Source of the DNA: Streptomyces sp. HM190
GTDB taxonomy: Bacteria; Actinomycetota; Actinomycetes; Streptomycetales; Streptomycetaceae
Assembly (NCBI RefSeq): GCF_009857135.1
Contig: NZ_CP047318.1
Span: 3,472,001-3,536,000 of the forward strand
DNA: 64,000 nucleotides
Reading direction: 5' to 3'
In this document: in pieces, positions 34,883 to 42,714 of the stretch
Position numbering within the stretch: the first letter of the stretch is position 1
How the letters are laid out: each line of letters begins with the position of its first letter
Position numbers and translations under genes: made by a program
The notes under the pieces: model-generated
Database searches by the model: none
What the model saw: the letters and a program-made list of their open reading frames with translations, nothing else
What the model was told of the DNA's origin: nothing

Positions 34883-35560
34883 TCAGTTCTTCTCGAACCG
34901 GAAGCCGACGCCCCGTACGGTCGCGATGTACCGGGGGTTCGCCGCGTCGTCGCCCAGCTTCTTGCGCAGCCAGGAGATGTGCATGTCGAGCGTCTTGGTG
35001 GAGGACCACCACGTGGTGTCCCACACCTCGCGCATCAGCTGGTCCCGGGTGACGACCCGCCCCGCGTCCCGCACCAGCACCCGCAGCAGGTCGAACTCCT
35101 TCGCCGTGAGCTGGAGCTCCTCGTCGCCCATCCAGGCCCGGTGGGACTCGACGTCGATCCGGACGCCGTGCGTGGCGGGCGGCTGCTGCGGCTCGGCCGC
35201 CCCGCGCCGCAGGAGCGCCCGTACCCGGGCGAGCAGCTCGGCGAGCCGGAACGGCTTGGTGACGTAGTCGTCGGCGCCCGCGTCGAGACCGACGACGGTG
35301 TCGACCTCGTCGGCGCGCGCGGTCAGGATCAGGATCGGCACGGTGTGGCCCTCGGCGCGCAGCCGGCGGGCGACCTCCAGACCGTCCATGCCGGGCAGCC
35401 CCAGGTCGAGGACGACCAGGTCGACGCCCCCCTGCATTCCGGCGTCCAGCGCGGTGGGGCCGTCCTCGCGGACCTCCACCTCGTACCCCTCCCGGCGCAG
35501 TGCGCGGGCCAGCGGCTCCGAGATGGACGCGTCGTCCTCGGCGAGCAGTACACGGGTCAT
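34883..35560 (-). CDS. OmpR/PhoB-family response regulator
   Basis: The 225-residue protein begins at ATG 35560 (MTRVLLAEDDASISEPLA). The receiver domain has acidic Asp9/Asp10, phospho-acceptor Asp52 in LVVLDLGLPGMDG, and Lys102 in DDYVTKPF. Residues 130-225 form a winged-helix DNA-binding domain (ELQLTAKEFDLLRVLV, then LDMHISWLRKKLGD, and VRGVGFRFE at the end). It pairs with the kinase gene just downstream. Its targets are unknown; an imperfect repeat region upstream could include an autoregulatory site. Confidence 0.93.
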   Translation of the reverse strand: MTRVLLAEDDASISEPLARALRREGYEVEVREDGPTALDAGMQGGVDLVVLDLGLPGMDGLEVARRLRAEGHTVPILILTARADEVDTVVGLDAGADDYVTKPFRLAELLARVRALLRRGAAEPQQPPATHGVRIDVESHRAWMGDEELQLTAKEFDLLRVLVRDAGRVVTRDQLMREVWDTTWWSSTKTLDMHISWLRKKLGDDAANPRYIATVRGVGFRFEKN

Positions 35561-36139
35561 GGGCTGATGGTAGTCCGCCGAGAACCGCAGGTGGAGGGTG
35601 ATCGGCAAGCCTGATTCACACCGCTGTCCGGCGGAATTCTCACCCTGGACGGCCATGATCGAATAGGTCGGGCATTCCGCCCCCCGTCCGGTGAGGATCC
35701 CGCCGCGGCCGTCGAGGGTCCGTGGAGATCGGGGACGGTTCGTGCGGATGTCCGGGGCGGCTCCGCGCCCGGACCGGCCGCACTGAGCCGCGGGGAGCCA
35801 ATTCCCGGACACACCTTCGAATGCGCGAGCGCTATCGCATTCTTACCTGTGATCCGCCTCTCAATCCCTTTCTTTTCCTTGCCTACTCTGACGTATGGTG
35901 ATGGAACGCCTGTAGCGACACGTGGGGACCTTTGGCGGCATATCTGCGCTGAAGGTCTCTTTTGTGCGCGGGGCCGGATTCTCCGGCCCCGCGGGAATGA
36001 CCTGTGGCCGGCCCGCACGCCGACGGAGACCCCCTGCCGTCGACGCGCGTAGAGGGCGTGGATCCCCGGTGGTGCCGGCCGCCCCTCCGACCGGGCGCGG
36101 CACCCCCGTGTGCGGCGTCCCGAAGCGCAAGGAACGACC
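35561..36139. other. Long divergent intergenic region with two inverted repeats
   Basis: This 579-base gap separates the response regulator from the peptide transporter. GAATGCG (35819-35825) and CGCATTC (35836-35842) form a perfect 7-base dyad with a 10-base spacer in an AT-richer stretch. TATGGT at 35894-35899 could be a -10 box for the transporter. An 11-bp hairpin follows at 35967-35993. I see no convincing gene. Confidence 0.5.
35967..35993 (+). promoter_or_regulatory. Leader hairpin upstream of the peptide transporter gene
   Basis: CGCGGGGCCGG (35967-35977) pairs perfectly with CCGGCCCCGCG (35983-35993) around a 5-base loop. It would lie inside the 5' leader if transcription starts near 35906. 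It has no U-tract after it, so it may be a leader structure and not a terminator. Confidence 0.4.
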
Positions 36140-37645
36140 ATGGCGTCCAGCCTGACGAAGGACTCGGCCGACCGGGGGACCCCCGGCGACGAGCGCACCT
36201 TCTTCGGCCACCCCCGAGGACTGGCCACTCTCTTCATGACCGAGATGTGGGAGAGGTTCTCCTACTACGGCATGAAGGCCCTTCTGCCGCTCTACCTGGT
36301 CGCGCCGAACGGCCTGGACCTCGGCGCGGCGGCGACGATCACCATCACCGCGGTGTACGGCTCGATGGTGTACCTGCTCACCCTCCCCGGCGGGTGGATC
36401 GCGGACCGCTTCCTCGGCCCCCGCAGGACGGTCGCCGTCGCGGGCGTCGTCATCATGCTCGGCCATCTGACCCTGGCCCTGCCGTCGGCCGGCGTCTTCT
36501 ACCTGGGCCTCGCCCTCGTCGCCATCGGCTCGGGCCTGCTGAAGGCCAACATCTCGACCATGGTCGGCCACCTCTACGACGGCCCGAACGACCCGCGCCG
36601 CGACGGCGGCTTCACCGTCTTCTACATCGGCATCAACGCTGGCGCCTTCGCCGCGCCGCTGGCCATCGGCACGGTCGGCGAGAAGGTGAGCTGGCACCTC
36701 GGCTTCGGCATGGCCGCGGTCGGCATGGCGCTGGGTCTCGCGCAGTTCCTGCTGGGCAGCCGCCACCTGAGCGCGCGCAGCGACATCGTCCCCACGCCGA
36801 TGCCCGCCGCCGAGAAGTCGGCCGTCCTGCGCAAGGCCCTGCTGTGGCTGGCCGTCCCGGTCGTCTTCTACGGCGTCCTCGCCCTGTCCGGCCACTACAC
36901 CGTGAACTGGGCGGTGATCCCGGTCACCCTCATCGGTCTGATCGTGCCGATCTGGGTGATCGCCCGGATCAAGCGCGACCGCGACCTGGACACCACCGAG
37001 CAGTCGAAGATGTCGGCGTTCGTCTGGTTCTTCGTCGCCGCGGCGATCTTCTGGATGATCTACGACCAGGGCGCCTCGACGCTGGCCGTCTTCGCCAGCG
37101 AGTCGGCCGACAACAGCGTGCTCGGCTGGGAGTTCCCCGTCTCCTGGTACCAGTCCCTGAACCCGCTGATGATCATGGCGGCGGCGCCCGTCTTCGCCTG
37201 GCTGTGGGTGTGGCTGAACCGGCGCGGCAAGGAGCCGAGCACCATCGTGAAGTTCTCGGCGGCGCTGCTGCTGATCGGTGCGTCGTTCTTCCTCTTCCTG
37301 GCGCCGCTGGCGGTCGCCGGGGACGGCGAGAAGGCCGCCGCGCTGTGGATCGCCGGGATCTACTTCGTGCAGACCCTCGGTGAGCTGACGCTCTCCCCGG
37401 TGGGCCTGTCCGTCACGACGAAGATGGCGCCGGTGAAGTACGCCTCCCAGATGATGGGCGTCTGGTTCCTCGCGGTCAGCGCGGGCGACTCCGTCACCGC
37501 GCTGCTCTCCAACGAGGCCGTCGGCGGGGTCAACCTCGACCGCGCGGGCTTCGTCGCCGTCGAGGCCGCCCTGGCCGCGCTCGCCGGTGTCGCGCTGTAC
37601 ATGTACCGCAACAAGGTCAAGCGGCTCATGGGCGACGTGCGCTGA
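36140..37645 (+). CDS. Proton-dependent oligopeptide transporter, POT/PTR family
   Basis: The 501-residue protein starts at ATG 36140 after AAGGAA. The N-terminus carries FFGHPRGLATLFMTEMWERF followed by SYYGMKALLPLYL, the POT hallmark with the ExxER-type element (EMWERFSYYG) in helix 1. There are about 14 hydrophobic segments. A second POT signature, FYIGINAGAFAAPL, lies near residue 165. It should import di- and tripeptides with protons. The preceding long leader and dyad suggest regulation. GC-rich tandem repeats start immediately after its stop. Confidence 0.93.
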   Translation: MASSLTKDSADRGTPGDERTFFGHPRGLATLFMTEMWERFSYYGMKALLPLYLVAPNGLDLGAAATITITAVYGSMVYLLTLPGGWIADRFLGPRRTVAVAGVVIMLGHLTLALPSAGVFYLGLALVAIGSGLLKANISTMVGHLYDGPNDPRRDGGFTVFYIGINAGAFAAPLAIGTVGEKVSWHLGFGMAAVGMALGLAQFLLGSRHLSARSDIVPTPMPAAEKSAVLRKALLWLAVPVVFYGVLALSGHYTVNWAVIPVTLIGLIVPIWVIARIKRDRDLDTTEQSKMSAFVWFFVAAAIFWMIYDQGASTLAVFASESADNSVLGWEFPVSWYQSLNPLMIMAAAPVFAWLWVWLNRRGKEPSTIVKFSAALLLIGASFFLFLAPLAVAGDGEKAAALWIAGIYFVQTLGELTLSPVGLSVTTKMAPVKYASQMMGVWFLAVSAGDSVTALLSNEAVGGVNLDRAGFVAVEAALAALAGVALYMYRNKVKRLMGDVR

Positions 37646-37647
37646 GC

Positions 37648-37710
37648 CCGGCCGCCCCGGCCGCCCCGGCCGCCCCGGCCGCCCCGGCCGCCCCGGCCGC
37701 CCCGGCCGCC
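37648..37710. repeat. Seven tandem copies of a 9-bp GC repeat
   Basis: The unit CCGGCCGCC is repeated seven times without change, starting three bases after the transporter stop codon. It is non-coding and likely to vary in copy number by replication slippage. Confidence 0.9.
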
Positions 37711-37743
37711 CCGTGGGCTTGTCCGGACCCCGCCGCCGGGTCT

Positions 37744-37804
37744 GGGGCTCAGCCCCGGCCGCCGGGCGTGGGGCTCAGCCCCGGCCGCCGGGCGTGGGGC
37801 TCAG
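37744..37804. repeat. Tandem 26-bp repeat with built-in hairpins
   Basis: Two identical 26-base units (37744-37769, 37770-37795) and the first 9 bases of a third each begin with GGGGCTCAG. In full units that becomes the GGGGCTCAGCCCC hairpin. The third, partial unit contains the stop codon (37801-37803) of the minus-strand surface protein gene. The units may serve as stacked terminators for the converging genes. Confidence 0.85.
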
Positions 37805-39252
37805 CGCAGATACCGGCGCGGCATGAAGGTGAAGACCGCCCCGCCGAGCAGCGCCGTCGTGCCGGCGACGAGGGCCAGCGCCTTGCGCGTGCCCTGACCG
37901 ACGTCCACGCCCGTGTCCGCGAGGCCGCCGCCCGTGGCGCCCCCGGAGGCCGTTCCCGAGCCGGACGCGGAGCCGCCGCCCACGGAACCCGGCGACGAGG
38001 AGCCGCCCGCCGCGCCGCCCGGCTGCTCCTGCGTGTCGAGGGTGAGCGAGACCAGCGACTCGGCCGGGGTGCACGTGGTGGTCGTCCCCAGCGCCTTGAT
38101 CGTCAGCACGCCGGGGGCCAGCGTGGACTCACCGCTCGCGCCCGGCTTGTAGGTGCCGGTGAGGTCGGGGATCTCCATGGGGTCGCCCGCCTTGATCGGC
38201 TCGGCGTTCGTCGGTCCCTCGACCCGGACCGAGCCCGTGTCGGCCCCGCCGAGGACGATCTCCATGGCGGGCTTCACCGAGTCCGCGGGGATGTCGGCGG
38301 GGCTGTCCATCACCGACTTCCTGAACCCCACGGTGAGGTCGAAACTCCCGCCGTCCTTGGTGGCGTCGATCTGCACCGGCGAGACCACGCTCCGGTCGCC
38401 GATGGGCGTCACGCAGTCGTACGGGACCCGCACCTCCTTGCCGGGGAAGTCGGTCTGCCCGCCACCGCCGCCGCCCGTGGCGGAGCCGCCGCCGTCGGTA
38501 CCGCCGGAGGCCGTACCGCCGTCCGTCGTACCGCCATCGGTCGTACCACCGTCCGTCGTGCCGCCGGACGTGGTGCCTCCGGACGTGGTGCCCGAGGTCG
38601 TGGTCCCGCCGGTCGTCCCGCCCTCCGTCGTCCCGCCCGACGACGTGCTCCCGCTCGTGCCGGTGGTGCCGCTCGTGCCGCTGCCGCCCGTGCCGCCCGA
38701 CGTACCGCCGCCGCCCGTGACGTCGATCGTCGCCCCGGCGGCCACCGGCACGGCCGGGGCGCACCTGGTCTCGGTCGAGTAGACGTCGATGGCGTACGCG
38801 TCGGGTGTCAGGGTCACCGCGCCGGGTGCCGTGAGCTTCAGGGTGCCCTTCATGGTGGAGAGGACCATGGGGGCGCCCTTGGGGATGGCGGGGTTCTCCC
38901 GCGGGCCCTTCATGGCGATGTCGGCGGTCTGCGCCCCGGCGGCCCTGAGCGTGCCGCTCGGCTGGACCGAGTCGGCGGGCAGGTCGATGAGGTCGGGGTT
39001 CCTGGACGCGGCCTGGACGAACGTCCACACCACCTCGACCTCGTCGCCGACCTTCGCCGTGCTCGGGGCGCTGATCTCCACCTTGGTCGTGCCCTCGACG
39101 GGCGGCAGCCCGGAGATCGGCGGCGGCACGCACTTCGTCGCGTACGCCACCTCGCCCGCGTACGCCGGCACGGCCGCCGCCCCGAGCAGGGCACCGGCCC
39201 CGCCGAGCATCAGGGCGACCCCGAGTGCACTGGCTCTTCGCTGCGCTCTCAC
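37801..39252 (-). CDS. Sortase-anchored surface protein with LADTG sorting signal
   Basis: The 483-residue protein starts with GTG at 39252, overlapping the upstream stop (GTGA). It has a signal peptide (residues 1-33), an N-terminal beta domain, a Gly/Thr/Ser-rich low-complexity linker (about 185-275), and a second beta domain whose start (CVTPIGDRSVVSP) resembles CKTPIGDKSAVSP of the LPRTG protein two genes upstream. The C-terminus is a sorting signal: LADTG at 444-448, a hydrophobic stretch and the RRYLR tail. LAXTG is the preferred motif of class E sortases, which attach chaplins in Streptomyces. Covalent wall attachment is therefore expected. The function of the beta domains is unknown. 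Confidence 0.82.
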   Translation of the reverse strand: MRAQRRASALGVALMLGGAGALLGAAAVPAYAGEVAYATKCVPPPISGLPPVEGTTKVEISAPSTAKVGDEVEVVWTFVQAASRNPDLIDLPADSVQPSGTLRAAGAQTADIAMKGPRENPAIPKGAPMVLSTMKGTLKLTAPGAVTLTPDAYAIDVYSTETRCAPAVPVAAGATIDVTGGGGTSGGTGGSGTSGTTGTSGSTSSGGTTEGGTTGGTTTSGTTSGGTTSGGTTDGGTTDGGTTDGGTASGGTDGGGSATGGGGGGQTDFPGKEVRVPYDCVTPIGDRSVVSPVQIDATKDGGSFDLTVGFRKSVMDSPADIPADSVKPAMEIVLGGADTGSVRVEGPTNAEPIKAGDPMEIPDLTGTYKPGASGESTLAPGVLTIKALGTTTTCTPAESLVSLTLDTQEQPGGAAGGSSSPGSVGGGSASGSGTASGGATGGGLADTGVDVGQGTRKALALVAGTTALLGGAVFTFMPRRYLR

Positions 39253-40382
39253 GCGCTTCCCTCTCTGGTCGGAGTCGTGGGGCTGTCTTCCCTCGGTGCG
39301 GAGAGCGCGCCGGCCGCCGTGGCCCCCGGACCGGAGTCCGGGGTGAACCACGGCAGGGCCGGGGTCGAACGAGACGGGGTGCGGGCCCCGGACGGCGCCG
39401 GGCGGGGTCCGGCGTGCGCCCCCGTCGAGGCGCCCCACCGGGGAAGCCCGCGGGTGAGCCCGGACAGCGGTGACCTGCGGGACCCCCGGCCGGCGGCCGT
39501 ACGGCGCGGCCGGAACCGGTCCACCACGGCCAGCCCGACGCGGAACAGCGCGGCCGGCACGACGAGGCAGAGCAGGAGCCAGAAGACGGTGACCCCCCAG
39601 GGGCGGCCGACGCCCCAGGGGTGCTCGGCGAGGACCTTGCCGCCGTAGGTGAGGGAGACGGTGTAGTCGCCGTGCGCCCCGGCGGGGAGTTCGACGGGCA
39701 GGGACACGCGTGCCGTGCGGCCGGGCTCGATCGTGCCGCGCCACTGGTGGTCCTCCCACTGCGGCGCGTACACCCCGTGCGAGGTGCCGACCCGGAAGAC
39801 GGGGTTGTCGACCGGGGAGGCGCCCACATTGCCGACGGTGAGGACGAGTTCGCGGGTGGCCGGGGCCCCGAACCAGGTCAGCAGCCCGCTCGTGCCCCTC
39901 AACTCCGTGTCGGTCAGCACCGAGAGCCGTCCGCCGGTGGTCTCCGGGGGCAGCGGTTCGACCGAGTGCCCGGCGACCTGGAAGGCCGCGAAGGCCTCCG
40001 CCTTCTTCCCGGTGATGGTGGCGACGCGCACCACGCACGGGCACGGCACCGGTGGCTCCGCCACGGGCACCCGCCGGCTGAAGTCGCCCTCGGCGTCGGC
40101 GGTCACGGCGCGGCCGTCGGCGTTGGCGCAGGAGTCGGTGCCGCCCGGCACCCCTCGTGACGGCGTGGATCGACCGCAGATCAGGATCATCAGCAGCGCC
40201 CTCGGCCGCCAGCCGCCGCCGGTGACGGTGAGGGAACCGCCGGTGCCCGCCTGCGACGTGGACAGCGTCACGGCCGGCCCGTCCGCCGCCACGGCCGGGC
40301 CGGCCCCGCCGCCGAGCGGCGCGACGAGCGCGAAAGCCAGCGCGAGCACGGCCACCACGGCGGCCGTCCGCGTACTCCTCAC
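39249..40382 (-). CDS. Exported single-pass membrane protein of the surface operon
   Basis: The 377-residue protein starts with GTG at 40382 after GGGAG. It has a signal peptide, an Ig-like first domain (VTLSTSQAGTGGSLTVTGGGWRP), a cysteine-bearing region, and a second beta domain with VGNVGASPVDNPVFRVG. A membrane helix follows at about residue 270 (VFWLLLCLVVPAALFRVGLAVV). The tail of about 85 residues is basic and Pro/Ser/Thr-rich, placed in the cytoplasm. It has no sorting signal. Flanked and coupled to two sortase-type substrates, it may anchor or organise them at the membrane. No known function. Confidence 0.7.
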   Translation of the reverse strand: MRSTRTAAVVAVLALAFALVAPLGGGAGPAVAADGPAVTLSTSQAGTGGSLTVTGGGWRPRALLMILICGRSTPSRGVPGGTDSCANADGRAVTADAEGDFSRRVPVAEPPVPCPCVVRVATITGKKAEAFAAFQVAGHSVEPLPPETTGGRLSVLTDTELRGTSGLLTWFGAPATRELVLTVGNVGASPVDNPVFRVGTSHGVYAPQWEDHQWRGTIEPGRTARVSLPVELPAGAHGDYTVSLTYGGKVLAEHPWGVGRPWGVTVFWLLLCLVVPAALFRVGLAVVDRFRPRRTAAGRGSRRSPLSGLTRGLPRWGASTGAHAGPRPAPSGARTPSRSTPALPWFTPDSGPGATAAGALSAPREDSPTTPTREGSA

Positions 40383-40395
40383 GTCACCGCTCCCG

Positions 40396-41127
40396 TCAGC
40401 GGCGCGCGGTCTGGTTCCTGCGGGTCAGCCACAGCGCCCCCGCGGCCCCCGCGAGCAGCACCGTGCCGCCGAGCGTGCCGAGGGCGACCGCCGAGTCCAG
40501 GGGGCCGGTCCGCGGCAGTTCGCCGCCGGACCCGCCGGCACCGTTCGTCCCGCCGGAGGCCGTGCCCCCGGACCCGCCGGACCCGCCCCCGCCCGCCGCG
40601 GTGACGTCCAGCGTCAGCGACGGCCCCGGATCGTTGCCCGGGGTGCAGGTGGTGACCGTGCCGAGGGCCTTGATGGTGAGCACCCCGGCGGTGAAGTCGA
40701 CCTTGCCGGTCTTCTTCGGGGTGTACGTCCCGCTCAAGTCGTTGATCTTGATGGGGGTGTTGGCCGGAACGGCCTCCTGGTTGGCCGGTCCCGTGACCGT
40801 GAGCGTGCCGCTCTCGGCCCCGCTCAGCCTGATCGTGGCGCTCGGGTTCATCGCGCCCTTGCCCAGCTCCACCGGGCTGGAGGAGACGCCCTTCTGCCAC
40901 GACATGGTGATGCGGTAACCGTCGCCCCGCTGCACGCCCTTGATGTCGATGGGCGAGACGGCGGACTTGTCCCCGATCGGGGTCTTGCAGTTGTACGTGA
41001 CGTCGACGACCTCGGCGTGGGCCACCGGGGCGGCCATCAGCACCGCCGAGCCGGCCAGGGCCACGAGGGACGTGAGCGCGGCGGTTCGTTTCTGGTACGT
41101 CCGGTACGACACCTCGGCACCCCACAT
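40396..41127 (-). CDS. Sortase-type surface protein with LPRTG sorting signal
   Basis: This 243-residue protein has an N-terminal signal peptide ending VAHAEVV, then one beta domain (about residues 40-175) homologous to the C-terminal domain of the LADTG protein. A Gly/Ser linker and LPRTG at 204-208 follow, with a hydrophobic helix and a basic tail (TRRNQTARR). The motif is classic LPXTG, unlike LADTG in its operon partner, so different sortases may process the two. It is first in the three-gene operon and 13 bases upstream of the next gene. The ATG at 41127 puts a short polar segment before the basic signal region; a later internal start is possible. Confidence 0.8.
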   Translation of the reverse strand: MWGAEVSYRTYQKRTAALTSLVALAGSAVLMAAPVAHAEVVDVTYNCKTPIGDKSAVSPIDIKGVQRGDGYRITMSWQKGVSSSPVELGKGAMNPSATIRLSGAESGTLTVTGPANQEAVPANTPIKINDLSGTYTPKKTGKVDFTAGVLTIKALGTVTTCTPGNDPGPSLTLDVTAAGGGGSGGSGGTASGGTNGAGGSGGELPRTGPLDSAVALGTLGGTVLLAGAAGALWLTRRNQTARR

Positions 41128-41264
41128 TCTGACGGAACATCAGATCGGCCGCTCAAGGTACGCCGGGGGTCCCGAGGAGGGAAGACACGCGCGGGTGTCG
41201 GATGTGTGTGGGCGCGCCCGGCGGCGCTCCGCGCCCCCGGGTGCCGCGGGGCCGCGGCGACGGC

Positions 41265-41777
41265 TCAGGCCGGGGCGCCCAGCTCCGCCCACACGGTCTT
41301 GCCGGAGGCGCCCGGCGTGCGCACGACCCCCCAGTCGAGGCACAGCCGCTGCACGATGAACATGCCGTGCCCGCCGGGCCGTCCCGCCCGGTGCGGTGTG
41401 CGCGGCGCCGGATTCCCCGCTCCCCGGTCGGCGACCTCGATGCGCAGCACCTTGTTGTCGCAGCTGATCCGCAGCTCGGCGGGCCCCCCGGCGTGCAGGC
41501 AGGCGTTCGTGACCAGCTCGGACACCACCAGCAGCACGTCCTCGGCGGCGGCCCGTTGGTCCGCGGTGGCGGCCGGCAGCCACCCCCACTCGTACAGCGC
41601 CTGGCGGGTGAAGTCACGGGCGAGCGGGACCACGCCGCTCTCGCCGTCGAAGCCCAGCCGACGGGACCGTCCGGCGGCCGTGGCCGCGGGACGGTCCTCT
41701 CCGGGCGCTCCGGAAGCGCCGCCGACGCCCGGTTCCGGGCCGCGGTCGCCCGGCGAGACAGGCCGGGTGGTGCTCAT
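41265..41777 (-). CDS. prsI: Anti-sigma factor kinase, RsbW/PrsI type
   Basis: This 170-residue protein has a GHKL ATPase fold: VLLVVSELVTNACLHAGGPAE (N-box), VADRGAGNPAPR (G1-like) and GGHGMFIVQRLCLDWG. Such proteins bind a SigB-type sigma factor and switch to, and phosphorylate, a STAS antagonist. With the STAS protein and the sigma factor downstream, it forms a complete partner-switching module, corresponding by recall to PrsI-ArsI-SigI of S. coelicolor. A sequence resembling a SigB-class promoter lies about 190 bases upstream. The ATG at 41777 follows GAGGTGAAG. Confidence 0.85.
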   Translation of the reverse strand: MSTTRPVSPGDRGPEPGVGGASGAPGEDRPAATAAGRSRRLGFDGESGVVPLARDFTRQALYEWGWLPAATADQRAAAEDVLLVVSELVTNACLHAGGPAELRISCDNKVLRIEVADRGAGNPAPRTPHRAGRPGGHGMFIVQRLCLDWGVVRTPGASGKTVWAELGAPA

Positions 41778-42097
41778 CAGCGCTTCACCTCACCGATTCA
41801 CCAGTTCATGTATCAGGACTCAAGAGTGCGGGAACGGGGCCCGCGGCACGTGCTTATCGCTGCAGTCATCGGTGTGCCATCCGTCTCTCCGTCGTGGCCG
41901 CCCGGCCGTCGGCCGGCGTGTGCGACCCGTTCAGGATGTCTCCTGCCCGAGCGAACCGTCAGAACACCCACGTTTTCGGCACGAAACCTGTGACGCCAGT
42001 AACCCGCCGGTCAGGAGGGGCACGCGCGCAGGCCCTCCCCGCGGACGGTCCGGCCGGCAGGGGGGCAGCCGACCGCGGGGCGGTCGGCGTGCGGGAC
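41778..42097. other. 320-base gap between anti-sigma and antagonist genes
   Basis: No gene is seen. It holds the SigB-class promoter candidate at 41964-41987 and a leader of roughly 180 bases for the anti-sigma gene. Confidence 0.5.
41964..41987 (-). promoter_or_regulatory. SigB-class promoter candidate for the anti-sigma gene
   Basis: On the minus strand GTTT (41984-41987), 14 bases, then GGGTGT (41964-41969) matches the GTTT-N14-16-GGGTAT-like consensus of SigB/SigF-family promoters except for one base. The same pattern with the same spacing lies before the antagonist gene. Confidence 0.6.
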
Positions 42098-42466
42098 CTA
42101 GGAGGACAGGGCCGCCTCGACGGTGTCGTGGACGGTGAAGACGGCCTCGGCTCCGGTGATCTCGAAGACCCGGGCGACCGCCGGCAGCATCCCCGCCAGA
42201 TGGACCCCACCGCCCGCGGCCTCCGCCCGCAGGCGGACGCCCAGCAGGACGTTGAGTCCGGTGGAGTCACAGAACTCCAGTTGTGTGCAGTCCACCACAA
42301 GGCGGGCGAAGCCCTTGTCCAGGCAGCCTTCGAGCGGCTCGCGCAACAGATCGGCGGTGTGGTGATCGAGCTCACCCGCCGGGGTCACGACGGCGCTGGC
42401 GCCCTCTTCCCGCACTTCGACCCGTAGCCGGCCCGACTGTGCGCTGCCGACCGTCCCACGGTCCAT
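42098..42466 (-). CDS. arsI: Anti-anti-sigma factor, STAS domain
   Basis: The 122-residue protein starts at ATG 42466, after GGGAGAG. It is one STAS domain with the phosphorylation site Ser68 in FCDSTGLNVLLG. Unphosphorylated protein would bind the anti-sigma kinase and free the sigma factor. It is transcribed divergently from the sigma gene and in the same direction as the anti-sigma gene. A SigB-class promoter candidate lies 70 bases upstream, suggesting feedback control. Confidence 0.87.
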   Translation of the reverse strand: MDRGTVGSAQSGRLRVEVREEGASAVVTPAGELDHHTADLLREPLEGCLDKGFARLVVDCTQLEFCDSTGLNVLLGVRLRAEAAGGGVHLAGMLPAVARVFEITGAEAVFTVHDTVEAALSS

Positions 42467-42536
42467 GCCGTCATCTCTCCCGACCGTCGTGGCTGCTGAC
42501 TCGCCCTCGAACACTACGCCTTCTCCACACTCCCCG

Positions 42537-42560
42537 ACACCCGAACAATCACCCGCAAAC
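42537..42560 (-). promoter_or_regulatory. SigB-class promoter candidate for the antagonist gene
   Basis: GTTT (42557-42560), 14 bases, then GGGTGT (42537-42542) on the minus strand, identical in hexamers and spacing to the element at 41964-41987. Transcription would start about 60 bases before the ATG. Confidence 0.65.
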
Positions 42561-42714
42561 GGACATTTCGCCACAGTGGGAACTTGCAACGGTGTCCCGG
42601 AACCGGGTAGGCCTAGTGGTGACACCAATCGACACGGCCGGCTTCGGAGGCGCCGCACACCGCAGTGCACGTATGGGCATCGGCGGCCATATGCCGAGAA
42701 CGATGGAGGACATC

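Noticed and set aside
37648..37804. Possible CRISPR array from short regular repeats
   Set aside because: The repeats are directly adjacent or contain no unique spacers, and no cas genes are present.
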